DNA from: JAHEFU01 sp020440645 | GTDB taxonomy: Bacteria; 4484-113; JAFGCY01 | DNA: 64,000 nt | Assembly (NCBI GenBank): GCA_020440645.1 | Contig: JAGRNR010000002.1 | Span: 62,001 to 126,000 of the forward strand | Reading direction: 5' to 3' | Shown here: in pieces, positions 1-7,940 of the stretch | Numbering within the stretch: the stretch's first letter is position 1 | Layout of the letters: each line of letters starts with the position of its first letter | Position numbers and translations under genes: made by a program | Notes under the pieces: model-generated | What the model was told of the DNA's origin: nothing | Databases searched by the model: none | What the model saw: only the letters and a program-made list of their open reading frames with translations

Positions 1-663
1 CCGCAGTACCTGGATGATTTCGTCTACGGCCTGCCGGAACATGCCCGGGACGCAATCGCCATCTCAGACCGGATTGCCAGTCCAGGCTGCTTTGCCACCG
101 CGATCAACCTCTGCCTGCTGCCACTTGCCGGCAGAATAAGCAGCAAGCATGTAGCCATCGCTGCCATGACCGGCAGCAGCGGCTCCGGCAATCGTCCATC
201 AGAAGGCACGCACCATCCATTCAGGGCGCATGACCTGCGCGCTTACCAGATGCTGCGCCACCGGCACCAGGCTGAACTGGAGATGATGCTGGCAGCCCGT
301 GGCAACAAGGATGTGCGGATCTCCTTCGTGCCCCACAGTGCCCCGCTGGTGCGCGGGATCTTTGCAACGGTGATGATTGACTGTGACAGTGCCGCCGAAG
401 CGCGTGAGCTGGCTGGACTGGTTGCCAGCAGCTATGAGGGCGAGCCATTCGTGCATTACACTACCGCCTCGCCACGTGTGGCTGTGGTTGCCGGCAGCAA
501 CATGGCACAGGTCACGGTCAGCAGTGAGGATCGCAGCCTGCTCGTGATGTGTGCGATTGACAACCTTGGCAAGGGCATGGCTGGGCAGGCAATCCAGAAC
601 ATGAACATCGCACTCGGGCTTGATGAAACCAGCGGGCTGCAGTCAGCGGCGGTCTACCCCTAG
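1..663 (+). CDS. argC: N-acyl-gamma-glutamyl-phosphate reductase, C-terminal part (5' end outside window)
   Basis: The frame is open from base 1, so the gene begins upstream. ArgC reduces the acylated gamma-glutamyl phosphate to its semialdehyde, the third step of arginine synthesis, in the cytoplasm. The visible 220 residues contain the active-site cysteine in SPGCFATA (Cys codon at 88-90), then the GSSGSGNRPS loop and the HHPFRAHDLRAYQ segment typical of the catalytic domain. It ends 9 bases before the likely argF' start and heads a tightly packed arginine operon. Given the succinyl-type transcarbamylase next door, its substrate may be the N-succinyl rather than the N-acetyl compound; that is inference. 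The N-terminal NADP-binding half is missing only because of the window edge. Confidence 0.9.
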   Translation, partial: PQYLDDFVYGLPEHARDAIAISDRIASPGCFATAINLCLLPLAGRISSKHVAIAAMTGSSGSGNRPSEGTHHPFRAHDLRAYQMLRHRHQAELEMMLAARGNKDVRISFVPHSAPLVRGIFATVMIDCDSAAEARELAGLVASSYEGEPFVHYTTASPRVAVVAGSNMAQVTVSSEDRSLLVMCAIDNLGKGMAGQAIQNMNIALGLDETSGLQSAAVYP

Positions 664-672
664 GAGATGGCA

Positions 673-1665
673 ATGCGACACATCACACACATCAGGGATC
701 TTGGAGTAGATGGAGTCAGCCGCGTGCTGGACCGGGCACTGGGCTGGAAGACCACTGCACCTGGCGCTATCTTCAGCGGCCGGATCCTTGGCATGCTGTT
801 CTTCAACCCCTCACTGCGCACAAGGGCCTCCTTTGAGGCTGCCATGCTGCGGCAGGGCGGCCATGCGATAGTCATCGACGTGAACTCCGGCAGCTGGAAG
901 CTTGAAACCGCGGATGGAGCAGTGATGGATGGCGACAGGCCGGAGCATATCCGTGAAGCCATCCCCGTACTCGGCGGCTACGTGGACGCGCTGGCAGTGC
1001 GCTGCTTTGCCGACGGCAATCCGGCAGTGGACGTGCAGGACCAGCTGATGCACAGCATCCGGGCCCACAGCCTTGTGCCCGTCGTCAGCATGGAGTCGGC
1101 ACGGGAGCATCCCTGCCAGGGCCTGGCTGACATGCTGACAATCCGCGAACACTGTGGCGAACTGGCAGGCAGGAAAGTGACACTGAGCTGGGCGCCACAC
1201 ATCAAGCCGCTGCCGCAGGCCGTGCCGAACAGCTTCCTGCTGAGTGCCGCAGCAGCGGGCTGTGAGATAACGGTTGCCCATCCGCCCGGGCTTGAGCTGC
1301 AGGATGAGGTGCTGAGTGAAGCACAGCAGCTTGCGCAGGAAAGCGGTGCACGGATCAGCTTTCGCAATGACCAGCAGGCAGCCTGTGCTGATGCGGAAGT
1401 GTTATATGCCAAGAGCTGGGGTGGAGCAACGGATCTGGATTTCGCCGAGCTTGCAAGGCAGCATAGCGGTTGGCAGGTCACGCGCAGCCTGCTTGAAGCA
1501 GGCAATGTGCGCAGCAAACTGATGCACTGCCTGCCGGTCAGGCGCAACGTGGTGCTCAGTGACGACGCGCTGGACTCGGAGCTGAGCCTGGTGGCACCGC
1601 AGGCGCACAACCGCCTGCATGTGCAGCGCAGCCTGCTGCATGAAGTGTTCAACGGAGGAAACTGA
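673..1665 (+). CDS. argF': N-succinyl-L-ornithine carbamoyltransferase-like enzyme (ArgF')
   Basis: A transcarbamylase of about 330 residues. FFNPSLRTR (residues 43-51) is the carbamoyl-phosphate loop, HPCQ is at 146-149, and HCLPVRRN at 285-292 is the C-terminal amino-acid site. It belongs to the acylornithine branch, not ordinary OTCase. In that branch the residue after DGD-x separates the enzymes: glutamate in acetylornithine carbamoyltransferase of Xanthomonas, proline in the succinylornithine enzyme of Bacteroides. Here it reads DGDRPEH, with Pro at 90, which favours the succinyl substrate. The ATG at 673 is chosen because AGGAG sits 6 bases before it; the in-frame ATG at 667 abuts that site. 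The stop overlaps the argB start by one base (TGATG). Confidence 0.88.
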   Translation: MRHITHIRDLGVDGVSRVLDRALGWKTTAPGAIFSGRILGMLFFNPSLRTRASFEAAMLRQGGHAIVIDVNSGSWKLETADGAVMDGDRPEHIREAIPVLGGYVDALAVRCFADGNPAVDVQDQLMHSIRAHSLVPVVSMESAREHPCQGLADMLTIREHCGELAGRKVTLSWAPHIKPLPQAVPNSFLLSAAAAGCEITVAHPPGLELQDEVLSEAQQLAQESGARISFRNDQQAACADAEVLYAKSWGGATDLDFAELARQHSGWQVTRSLLEAGNVRSKLMHCLPVRRNVVLSDDALDSELSLVAPQAHNRLHVQRSLLHEVFNGGN

Positions 1666-2540
1666 TGCACGGATACTATGAATTCCTGCGGACAGCGACG
1701 CCCTATGTGCGCGCCAACCGAGGCCGGCTGTTCGTTGTCAAGCTTGGCGGCGAGATGCTGGACGACCCGCGCATTGCCAGCCAGATCCTTGAGCAGGTGG
1801 CGATGCTGCAGCACCTCGGCATAAACATGATGCTCGTGCATGGCGGTGCGCCGCAGATCGCCAGCCTCTGTGGGCGGCTTGGATTGCCCGTGCAGATGCA
1901 CGCCGGCCGCCGCATCACGGATAAGCAGGTGCTGGAGGCGGTTTCCATGTCACTGTGCGGCAGCATGCAGTCGCACATCTGTGCCGAGCTAACGGCCCTC
2001 GGAGTACGGAGTGTCGGTGTCAGCGGAGCTGATGCCGGCCTCGTGGTTGCCAGTCGCCGTCCGCCGGTGGATGACGGCAGTGGCAACATGGTGGACTTTG
2101 GGGAGGTCGGCGACATCACCGACATTGACGCTTCGCTGATCGCTACACTCAGTGACAACGGCTTCTTGCCGGTGGTGGCCCCGCTGGCCAGTGACGGAGC
2201 CGGGCAGCTGCTGAATATCAATGCAGATACAGTTGCCGCCGGTCTGGCGGTTGCCTGCGGTGCTGCCAAGCTGATCTTCATGATGAGACCAGCCGGAATC
2301 CTCGCCAATGCTGATGACCCGGGCAGCCTGATCCCGGAACTCAGCCTTGCGGAACTGAAGGCACTTGAGTCAGATGGATCAATCAGTGGCGGCATGCTGC
2401 CGAAGTCGGCTGCCACGCACAGCGCCATTGCTGGCGGGGTGGAGCGCGTGCACTTCGTCAGCGGCCTGGCTGAGGATGCTCTGCTGCGTGAGATCTTCAC
2501 CAATGAAGGCAGCGGCACGATGGTGGTGCCGGATGCTTGA
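1665..2540 (+). CDS. argB: N-acetyl(succinyl)glutamate kinase
   Basis: Amino-acid kinase family, 291 residues, phosphorylating the gamma-carboxylate of an N-acylglutamate. KLGGE at 26-30 is the phosphate-binding lysine loop and HGGAPQ at 59-64 is the substrate loop; most family members have HGGGPQ, so the third glycine is Ala here. ISGGMLPK near residue 247 is the C-terminal nucleotide site. GGAGGAA lies 4 bases before the ATG, which overlaps the stop of argF' by one base, so translation is coupled. In organisms using succinylornithine carbamoyltransferase this kinase acts on succinylglutamate; the same is likely here but is not readable from the sequence. Confidence 0.88.
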   Translation: MHGYYEFLRTATPYVRANRGRLFVVKLGGEMLDDPRIASQILEQVAMLQHLGINMMLVHGGAPQIASLCGRLGLPVQMHAGRRITDKQVLEAVSMSLCGSMQSHICAELTALGVRSVGVSGADAGLVVASRRPPVDDGSGNMVDFGEVGDITDIDASLIATLSDNGFLPVVAPLASDGAGQLLNINADTVAAGLAVACGAAKLIFMMRPAGILANADDPGSLIPELSLAELKALESDGSISGGMLPKSAATHSAIAGGVERVHFVSGLAEDALLREIFTNEGSGTMVVPDA

Positions 2541-3591
2541 TCTGCTGGCACAGCTCGTTTCCATCCGCAGCCTGTCGCGTGAGGAACATGCCTGCGCGGA
2601 CTTCGTCGAGGGCTGGGCCAGGGATGCCGGGTTCAGCCCCCAGCGGATTGCCAACAACATCGTGTTTGTGCTTGGCAGTGGTGGGCCGCGCCTGATGCTG
2701 AATTCGCACATCGACACTGTACCGCAGTGCAGCGGCTGGCTAGCCGACCCCTGGACCCCGCGAATTGAGGGTGGAAGGCTGACGGGGCTTGGTGCCAACG
2801 ATGCCAAGGGCTGCGTGACGGCGATGCTGCTGGCTGCCCGAGAACTGGCCGAACAGGGCTGGAATGGACCCGGCACGCTTGTAGTACTGATCAGCGCGGA
2901 AGAGGAGATCGGCGGTGAGAATGGCATCCAGCTGGCTATGTCACAGATCGAACCCGTTGACGCCGCCATCAATGGCGAACCGACCGGACTGGCACCATGT
3001 AATGCACAGCGCGGCATGCTGCTGCTGGAATGCAGCAGCCATGGTAGCTCCGGCCATGCGGCGCATGCGTACAAGCTCGGCCTGGAGAATGCGGTGCATG
3101 CCGCAGCCCGCGACATGGTTTCTCTCAGCGAAATGCAGTTCGAACCATATGAGGATATACATGTGACGCGGCCACAGGTCACGGTTGTCAAGGGCGGGCT
3201 GAGCCACAACCAGGTGCCGGACCTGTGCGAATTCCAGGTGGACATCCGCACCACGCCCAATCTTGACCATGAAGAGACCCTGGCCTGGATCCGCAGCCAG
3301 CTCTCATGCGATGTGCACTGCCGCTCGGCACGCTACCTGCCGGTCAGTACACCGCGCAGCCATCCAGTTGTCAGGGCGGCGGTTGTGGCCAGCGGCAGGG
3401 ACAGATACTTCAGCGATACCTGCAGCGACTGGTCGCTGTACGGCGGCATCCCGACCGTCAAGCTTGGGCCCGGGGAGAGCCCACGCAGCCACAGGCCCGA
3501 GGAATACATCCTCGAGTCGGAACTACAGGCCGGCTTAGACATCTACCGGGACACCGTCCTGCGATACTTCGAGGAGGCTGGCAATGAGTGA
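2533..3591 (+). CDS. argE': M20-family N-acyl-citrulline/ornithine deacylase (ArgE-like)
   Basis: A 352-residue zinc hydrolase of the ArgE/DapE/LysK group. Metal ligands and catalytic residues are recognisable: H59 and D61 in NSHIDTVP, D90 in GANDAKG, the glutamate pair in SAEEEIGG (123-125), and a late histidine in GESPRSHRPEE. In pathways with an acylornithine transcarbamylase this enzyme removes the acyl group from N-acylcitrulline to give citrulline. The ATG at 2533 overlaps the end of argB by 8 bases. The frame is open further upstream, but the residues before this Met are only argB read in another frame. The gene overlaps argH by 8 bases. Confidence 0.85.
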   Translation: MLDLLAQLVSIRSLSREEHACADFVEGWARDAGFSPQRIANNIVFVLGSGGPRLMLNSHIDTVPQCSGWLADPWTPRIEGGRLTGLGANDAKGCVTAMLLAARELAEQGWNGPGTLVVLISAEEEIGGENGIQLAMSQIEPVDAAINGEPTGLAPCNAQRGMLLLECSSHGSSGHAAHAYKLGLENAVHAAARDMVSLSEMQFEPYEDIHVTRPQVTVVKGGLSHNQVPDLCEFQVDIRTTPNLDHEETLAWIRSQLSCDVHCRSARYLPVSTPRSHPVVRAAVVASGRDRYFSDTCSDWSLYGGIPTVKLGPGESPRSHRPEEYILESELQAGLDIYRDTVLRYFEEAGNE

Positions 3592-4930
3592 TGGACAGCT
3601 CTGGAGCAAGCAGCTGCCGCTGGACCGGCTGGTCCACGGATTCACCGTAGGCAATGACCATGTGCTGGACCTGCAGCTGGTGGGCTGGGACCTGCTCGGC
3701 ACCGCAGCCCACGTCAGGATGCTCGGCAGGCAGGGCTTGATGCCTGCCGCTGATGTCGACTGCATCATTGCCGGCCTCAGTCAGATCAGGCAGCAGGTCG
3801 ATGCAGGCACATTCGTGATCACTGCGGAGCAGGAGGATTGCCATACCGCGATCGAGCAGGCACTGCGCGGTATCTGTCCAGCGGCTGCTGGCAATGTGCA
3901 CCTCGGCCGGTCCCGCAATGACCAGGTGTTGACTGCACTGCGGCTGTACATGAAGCATGCTGTGTTCAGCATCAGCCGGCATGTCGCCATTCTGGCAAAG
4001 GAGTTCAATTCGCAGGCAGCTTCCCATATGGAGATGCTGATGCCGGGCTACACGCACCTGCGCCGGGCGATGCCGAGTACGGTCGGCCGCTGGCTGCTGG
4101 CTTTCAGCGCCGGACTACTGGAGGAGCTGCATGCCGCCTCAGGACTGCTGCGGCGGATTGACAGCTGTCCACTGGGGAGTGGCGCTGGCTTCGGCCTGCC
4201 CCTGCCGCTGGATCGGAAGTACACAGCCGAGCTGCTCGGTTTCAGCCGCGTGCAGCTCAGCGAGATTGACTGCGCCAACTCCCGCGGACGCCATGAGATT
4301 GCGCTGGCGGGCTGGATCTGTTCCATCGGCAACCAGCTGGAGAAATTCGTCTGGGACCTGAGTCTGTACAGTACCGAGGAGTACGGCTTCGTCAACCTGC
4401 CGGATCAATTCACAACCGGATCATCCATCATGCCCCAGAAGCGCAATCCGGATGTGCTGGAACTGATGCGCGGCCGGATCGCCCAGTTGCGTGCCTGGCG
4501 TAATGAACTGGAACAGGTGCACAGTGGACTGCCTTCCAGCTACCACCGTGACTACCAGCTGCTGAAGCCGGCCCTGTTTGCCAGCGTTTCCGGCATCCTG
4601 GAGCTGCTGGCAATCTGCCGCCACATCCTGCCTGGGCTGGAGTTCCACCGGGAGCGGATGCTTTCAGCCTGCACGTCTGAGCTGTTCGCCACCGAGGAGG
4701 CTTATCGCAGAGTTCGGCAGGATGGTCTCGCCTTCAGGGATGCATACAAGCAGGTTGGCATCGAAGTCGTGGGTGGCAAAACAGGATTCTCAGTAGATGC
4801 AGCCAGCTGGCAAATTCCGGATGACTGGCAGATTGATGTGGAAACCATCGCTAGCGAGATCACTGTGCTGGCGTCTGGCAATGCAGAGCTGTCGGCTAAT
4901 TTTATGAAGCAGCTCGACTCGCTGCTGTAG
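3584..4930 (+). CDS. argH: argininosuccinate lyase
   Basis: Final arginine enzyme, cleaving argininosuccinate to arginine and fumarate in the cytoplasm. It is 448 residues long, normal for the family. HLGRSRNDQV near residue 106 and the signature GSSIMPQKRNPD starting at residue 279 hold the catalytic serine loop. MPGYTHLRRAMPST replaces the commoner THLQRAQ string. GAGGAGG lies about 6 bases before the ATG, inside the 3' end of the deacylase gene. It closes the operon; only 4 bases separate it from the convergent protease gene. No argG is present here and it must lie elsewhere. Confidence 0.95.
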   Translation: MSDGQLWSKQLPLDRLVHGFTVGNDHVLDLQLVGWDLLGTAAHVRMLGRQGLMPAADVDCIIAGLSQIRQQVDAGTFVITAEQEDCHTAIEQALRGICPAAAGNVHLGRSRNDQVLTALRLYMKHAVFSISRHVAILAKEFNSQAASHMEMLMPGYTHLRRAMPSTVGRWLLAFSAGLLEELHAASGLLRRIDSCPLGSGAGFGLPLPLDRKYTAELLGFSRVQLSEIDCANSRGRHEIALAGWICSIGNQLEKFVWDLSLYSTEEYGFVNLPDQFTTGSSIMPQKRNPDVLELMRGRIAQLRAWRNELEQVHSGLPSSYHRDYQLLKPALFASVSGILELLAICRHILPGLEFHRERMLSACTSELFATEEAYRRVRQDGLAFRDAYKQVGIEVVGGKTGFSVDAASWQIPDDWQIDVETIASEITVLASGNAELSANFMKQLDSLL

Positions 4931-4934
4931 ATTC

Positions 4935-5723
4935 TCATTCTTCCCGGTCCCAGATGAAGTTGTGGATACTTTCCAGGTAGCGCCATTCGCTGGGCAGGAT
5001 GATGTTGCCTGTATCATTGTGTTCCGCGAGTGAGTCCGCATAGCACATCAGGCTGCGCCTGTCCTCGATGTGTGGCAATCCAAGTGTGTGTCCGAGCTCA
5101 TGCTGGATGATCTGGTGCCACAGTTCACGCTGGCGCTCCCTTGTGTACTTCACACCGCGCAGGATGCGGTAATTGCTGGCAACACATGCCGGTCCGCCGA
5201 TCTGGGCCTGGCCGAACAACCAGTTGTGGTCTGCATCCGTCAGGTCATGAGGACTGATGCCGATCACGCGGAAGTAGCGCCGGTCATGATCTTCGCGCAG
5301 CCAGTCCAGCATGCGATCCGTCAGGTATTGCCCACGCTTGCTGTCATAGCAGTCTTCCGGGATTGCCAACGGACCCAGCACCTCAAATTCAAATGGGAAT
5401 ACGGAGGCGAGGGATTCAGGCAGCTGGTCAAGCTCAGCCTGGCTGAACCAGTCAGTTCTGGCCGAATCAGTATTGCCTGGCGCATGCAGGGGCAGGATGG
5501 CAATCCGCAACTGGCGGCTGTGGATTGGCAGTTTTGTCGTATCTACAAGCTGCGCCGGCGGAACCGCCGCTGCGGCACTTTCCCTGCCGGCAAGCCAGGC
5601 AGCGGCTGGCATGGCAAAGAGCAGGATTGCCACTGTCACCCGTCCCCATGAGATCCCGTGATTCCTCCTATCCTTCGAAGCATCGGCGCGCTCGGCACCG
5701 ACAGGTTCTTTTCCTGTCTGCAT
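4935..5723 (-). CDS. membrane-anchored metzincin protease, archaemetzincin (M54)-like
   Basis: A 262-residue protein with a hydrophobic segment at about 26-42 (VTVAILLFAMPAAAWLAG) that would serve as signal or anchor, placing the catalytic part outside the cytoplasm. The zinc site HELGHTLGLPH fits HExxHxxGxxH at residues 208-218, followed by a Met-turn in SLMCYAD. The upstream pattern (ILPLHAPG, an IPEDCYDSKRGQYL region, WLFGQAQIGG) resembles the M54 archaemetzincin fold. The extra cysteines of the archaemetzincin zinc-finger signature are mostly absent. The ATG at 5723 is chosen because GGGAGGA lies 5 bases upstream. It follows the esterase gene by 52 bases on the same strand, so the two may be cotranscribed. 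Confidence 0.72.
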   Translation of the reverse strand: MQTGKEPVGAERADASKDRRNHGISWGRVTVAILLFAMPAAAWLAGRESAAAAVPPAQLVDTTKLPIHSRQLRIAILPLHAPGNTDSARTDWFSQAELDQLPESLASVFPFEFEVLGPLAIPEDCYDSKRGQYLTDRMLDWLREDHDRRYFRVIGISPHDLTDADHNWLFGQAQIGGPACVASNYRILRGVKYTRERQRELWHQIIQHELGHTLGLPHIEDRRSLMCYADSLAEHNDTGNIILPSEWRYLESIHNFIWDREE

Positions 5724-5775
5724 GGCTGTCCTCCCGATAGCAGGTAGACAATCCCAGGCCCAGCTTTGTTCCAGT

Positions 5776-6669
5776 TCAGTCGCCGACCTGCTGGTCGTCG
5801 AGGAAGTCGAGCACAAGCACTGTCAGCCAGTCGCCATCCCTGCCGACATCCGCATTTACTGTCCGGTGGGACTTGTCACCGGCTTCCCGGTTGAATGCGT
5901 AGCCGCCTGCTTTGCGCAACGCATCCCCCAGTCCGATGCTCTGTGATGCCCCGCCCGGCCGGTCCGTGTGCAGGATCAGGAAGGGCGGGTACTCGCTATC
6001 AGTCCTGACATGCAGGGTAGGGGAGGCATCAGCCCACTTGCTGCCATCCTCACCAAACGCCGTTGTCATCATCTCCCGCAGCTGCCTGCCGACAATCCCG
6101 GACAGCCTTGTCGGGATGTCATAACCGGCGCCGTCCAGGCAGGTCACCGATTCGATGTCCGCCGGTGCCAGGCCATAGGGCGCCAGCCTGGCCTCGTCCG
6201 TGCCAAGCAGTGCAACCAGGTGCGCGCCGGCGCTGTGCCCCATGATGTTAATCCGCTGCGGGTCGCCGCCGTAGTGATCTATGTTGTCAACCAGCCAGGC
6301 GAAGGCGGCAGCCACATCCTCGATATGTGCCGGATGCTCAACCGCCGGTGACAGGCGGTAATTGACCGTGACATATACGTACCCTTCCCTGCAGAAGAAA
6401 GCCGGCTTGACGGTTCCGATGCCTGGGTTGCTCTTGTCACCGATGGCCCAGCCGCCGCCATGCACCATCATCACAACCGGCAAGCCCTTGGCGTCCTTTG
6501 GTGCATAGATATCCAGCTGCGTCAGCTTTTCAGCGCTCCCCGCGGCTTCCCGGTAACTGATGCCGCGGTGGATCTCCAGATCGTCCTCACCTGGTTTGGC
6601 AAGGCTGGCCACCGCCAGCCCCATGATCAGGCTGGCTGTCAGCAGCACTATCGTGATGGTTGTCTTCAT
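5776..6669 (-). CDS. secreted alpha/beta-hydrolase, esterase of the HSL/BD-FAE type
   Basis: 297 residues starting with a signal peptide (MKTTITIVLLTASLIMGLAVASLA). HGGGW at 70-74 is the oxyanion-hole motif of hormone-sensitive-lipase-like esterases, GHSAG at 144-148 holds the nucleophile Ser146, and DKSHRTVN near the end supplies the catalytic histidine. The natural substrate is unknown; an acyl or aryl ester outside the cytoplasm is expected. GAGAGGGA precedes the ATG. The gene starts 77 bases from the divergent MFS gene and probably leads a two-gene unit with the metzincin gene downstream. Confidence 0.8.
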   Translation of the reverse strand: MKTTITIVLLTASLIMGLAVASLAKPGEDDLEIHRGISYREAAGSAEKLTQLDIYAPKDAKGLPVVMMVHGGGWAIGDKSNPGIGTVKPAFFCREGYVYVTVNYRLSPAVEHPAHIEDVAAAFAWLVDNIDHYGGDPQRINIMGHSAGAHLVALLGTDEARLAPYGLAPADIESVTCLDGAGYDIPTRLSGIVGRQLREMMTTAFGEDGSKWADASPTLHVRTDSEYPPFLILHTDRPGGASQSIGLGDALRKAGGYAFNREAGDKSHRTVNADVGRDGDWLTVLVLDFLDDQQVGD

Positions 6670-6734
6670 ATTCCCTCTCCAGCTCCTGTTCAGCCTGTTC
6701 GATCACTTTCAGCGGCTGTAGGTTTCATCTGCAC

Positions 6735-6740
6735 TAACAT
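6735..6740 (+). promoter_or_regulatory. -10 box of leaderless MFS gene
   Basis: TAACAT followed by exactly 6 bases and a GTG start, with no Shine-Dalgarno site between them. This is the spacing of leaderless transcripts. Confidence 0.65.
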
Positions 6741-6746
6741 ATTCTC

Positions 6747-7940
6747 GTGGGACTGTCCCTGGCGCGCAACCTGAAACTCTATCCTTGGTACCTTTCGCTC
6801 ACCTGGGAAGGGCTGAGCAATGCTGTCTGGTACCTCTATCTGTTCAGTTTCAAGGGACTCAGTCTCGGAGAAATGGCATGGCTGGTGCTGCTGGGCGATG
6901 GAGTGACTGTCATCTCGGAAGTCCCGACGGGCTGGGTCGCCGACCGCATCGGCCGCCGCCGCAGCATCCTGCTGGGAATCATCCTGCAGGCGCTCAGTGC
7001 AGTACTGTTCATCTTCGGCAACGACTTCTGGACCTTCTGGCTGGCAATGGCCGTCTGCGGGCTGGGTGACACATTCCGCAGCGGTGCTGATGAGGCACTG
7101 CTGTATGACAGCTGCCGGGGTCTGGGTCGGGTGCCTGACTACCGCCGGCTGCTGTCCCGCTCAATGGCGATTGCCACCGTGGCGATGGTAGCCGGGCAGA
7201 TACTCGGTGGGATGATGGCAACCCGCTTAAGCTGGACCCTGCCGTTCTGGTGTGAACTGGTCGTCAGTACTGCGGGATTCCTTGTTGTGCTTTCCATGCT
7301 GGAAGCACCCTACAGCGGAGAGTCGGATGATGACTCACCTGGCATAGCTCATCCAGCCCTGTTAACGTCCCTGGCCAGGCTGATTCCACTGTTCATCTTT
7401 GCAGCGAGCATTGAGCTTGCGCCGGAGCTTTCGCATTTTCACTTCCCGGCAGAACTCGAACAGGCGATCGGTCTGACGCCTGAGCAGCTCGGCATCATGT
7501 ACGCAGGTTTCGAACTGCTGCAGGGACTTGGCAACTGGCTGGCTGGTCATGTCAATTTCCGTCGACCGCTGCTGGTTCTCGCAGGCAGCAGCATTGCAAT
7601 GCTGGCTGGCCTGCTGTTACTGGGAACGCGGGCATGGGCCGGATTGGCCGTCTTCATCGTGGGCCGCGCGCTGATCGACCTGATGACGGGACTGGCTGCT
7701 CCACTGATCAGCGAGGAAGCGAACAGGTTGACCGGATCGGCCAACCGGGCCACCGTGCTGAGCATCCTCAATGCGGCAAGCAGGTTGCTGCCGCTGTCAG
7801 TCCTGCCGCTCAGTGCAAGCCTGATTGCAGCATCAGGCCCGACGAAGATGTATGCAGTCTTCGCCGGGGCCATGTTGCTTCCCATTGTCATCAGTGTGTT
7901 GTGGATGTTCTCACTGGAGCGCCGTCAGGCACAGGCCTAA
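6747..7940 (+). CDS. MFS transporter, 12-helix efflux type
   Basis: A 397-residue inner-membrane protein with strongly hydrophobic segments throughout. The loop after helix 2 reads GWVADRIGRRRS, the major-facilitator motif A. Family members export drugs or small metabolites by proton antiport; the substrate cannot be read here. The start is a GTG six bases after a TAACAT box, so it is most likely translated from a leaderless mRNA. Its stop overlaps the stop of the convergent methyltransferase gene by a few bases. No regulator sits next to it except the divergent esterase. Confidence 0.85.
   Translation: MGLSLARNLKLYPWYLSLTWEGLSNAVWYLYLFSFKGLSLGEMAWLVLLGDGVTVISEVPTGWVADRIGRRRSILLGIILQALSAVLFIFGNDFWTFWLAMAVCGLGDTFRSGADEALLYDSCRGLGRVPDYRRLLSRSMAIATVAMVAGQILGGMMATRLSWTLPFWCELVVSTAGFLVVLSMLEAPYSGESDDDSPGIAHPALLTSLARLIPLFIFAASIELAPELSHFHFPAELEQAIGLTPEQLGIMYAGFELLQGLGNWLAGHVNFRRPLLVLAGSSIAMLAGLLLLGTRAWAGLAVFIVGRALIDLMTGLAAPLISEEANRLTGSANRATVLSILNAASRLLPLSVLPLSASLIAASGPTKMYAVFAGAMLLPIVISVLWMFSLERRQAQA

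Noticed and set aside
2365..3591. Deacylase starting at 2365
   Set aside because: The first 56 residues are argB read in another frame; M20 homology begins at the ATG at 2533.
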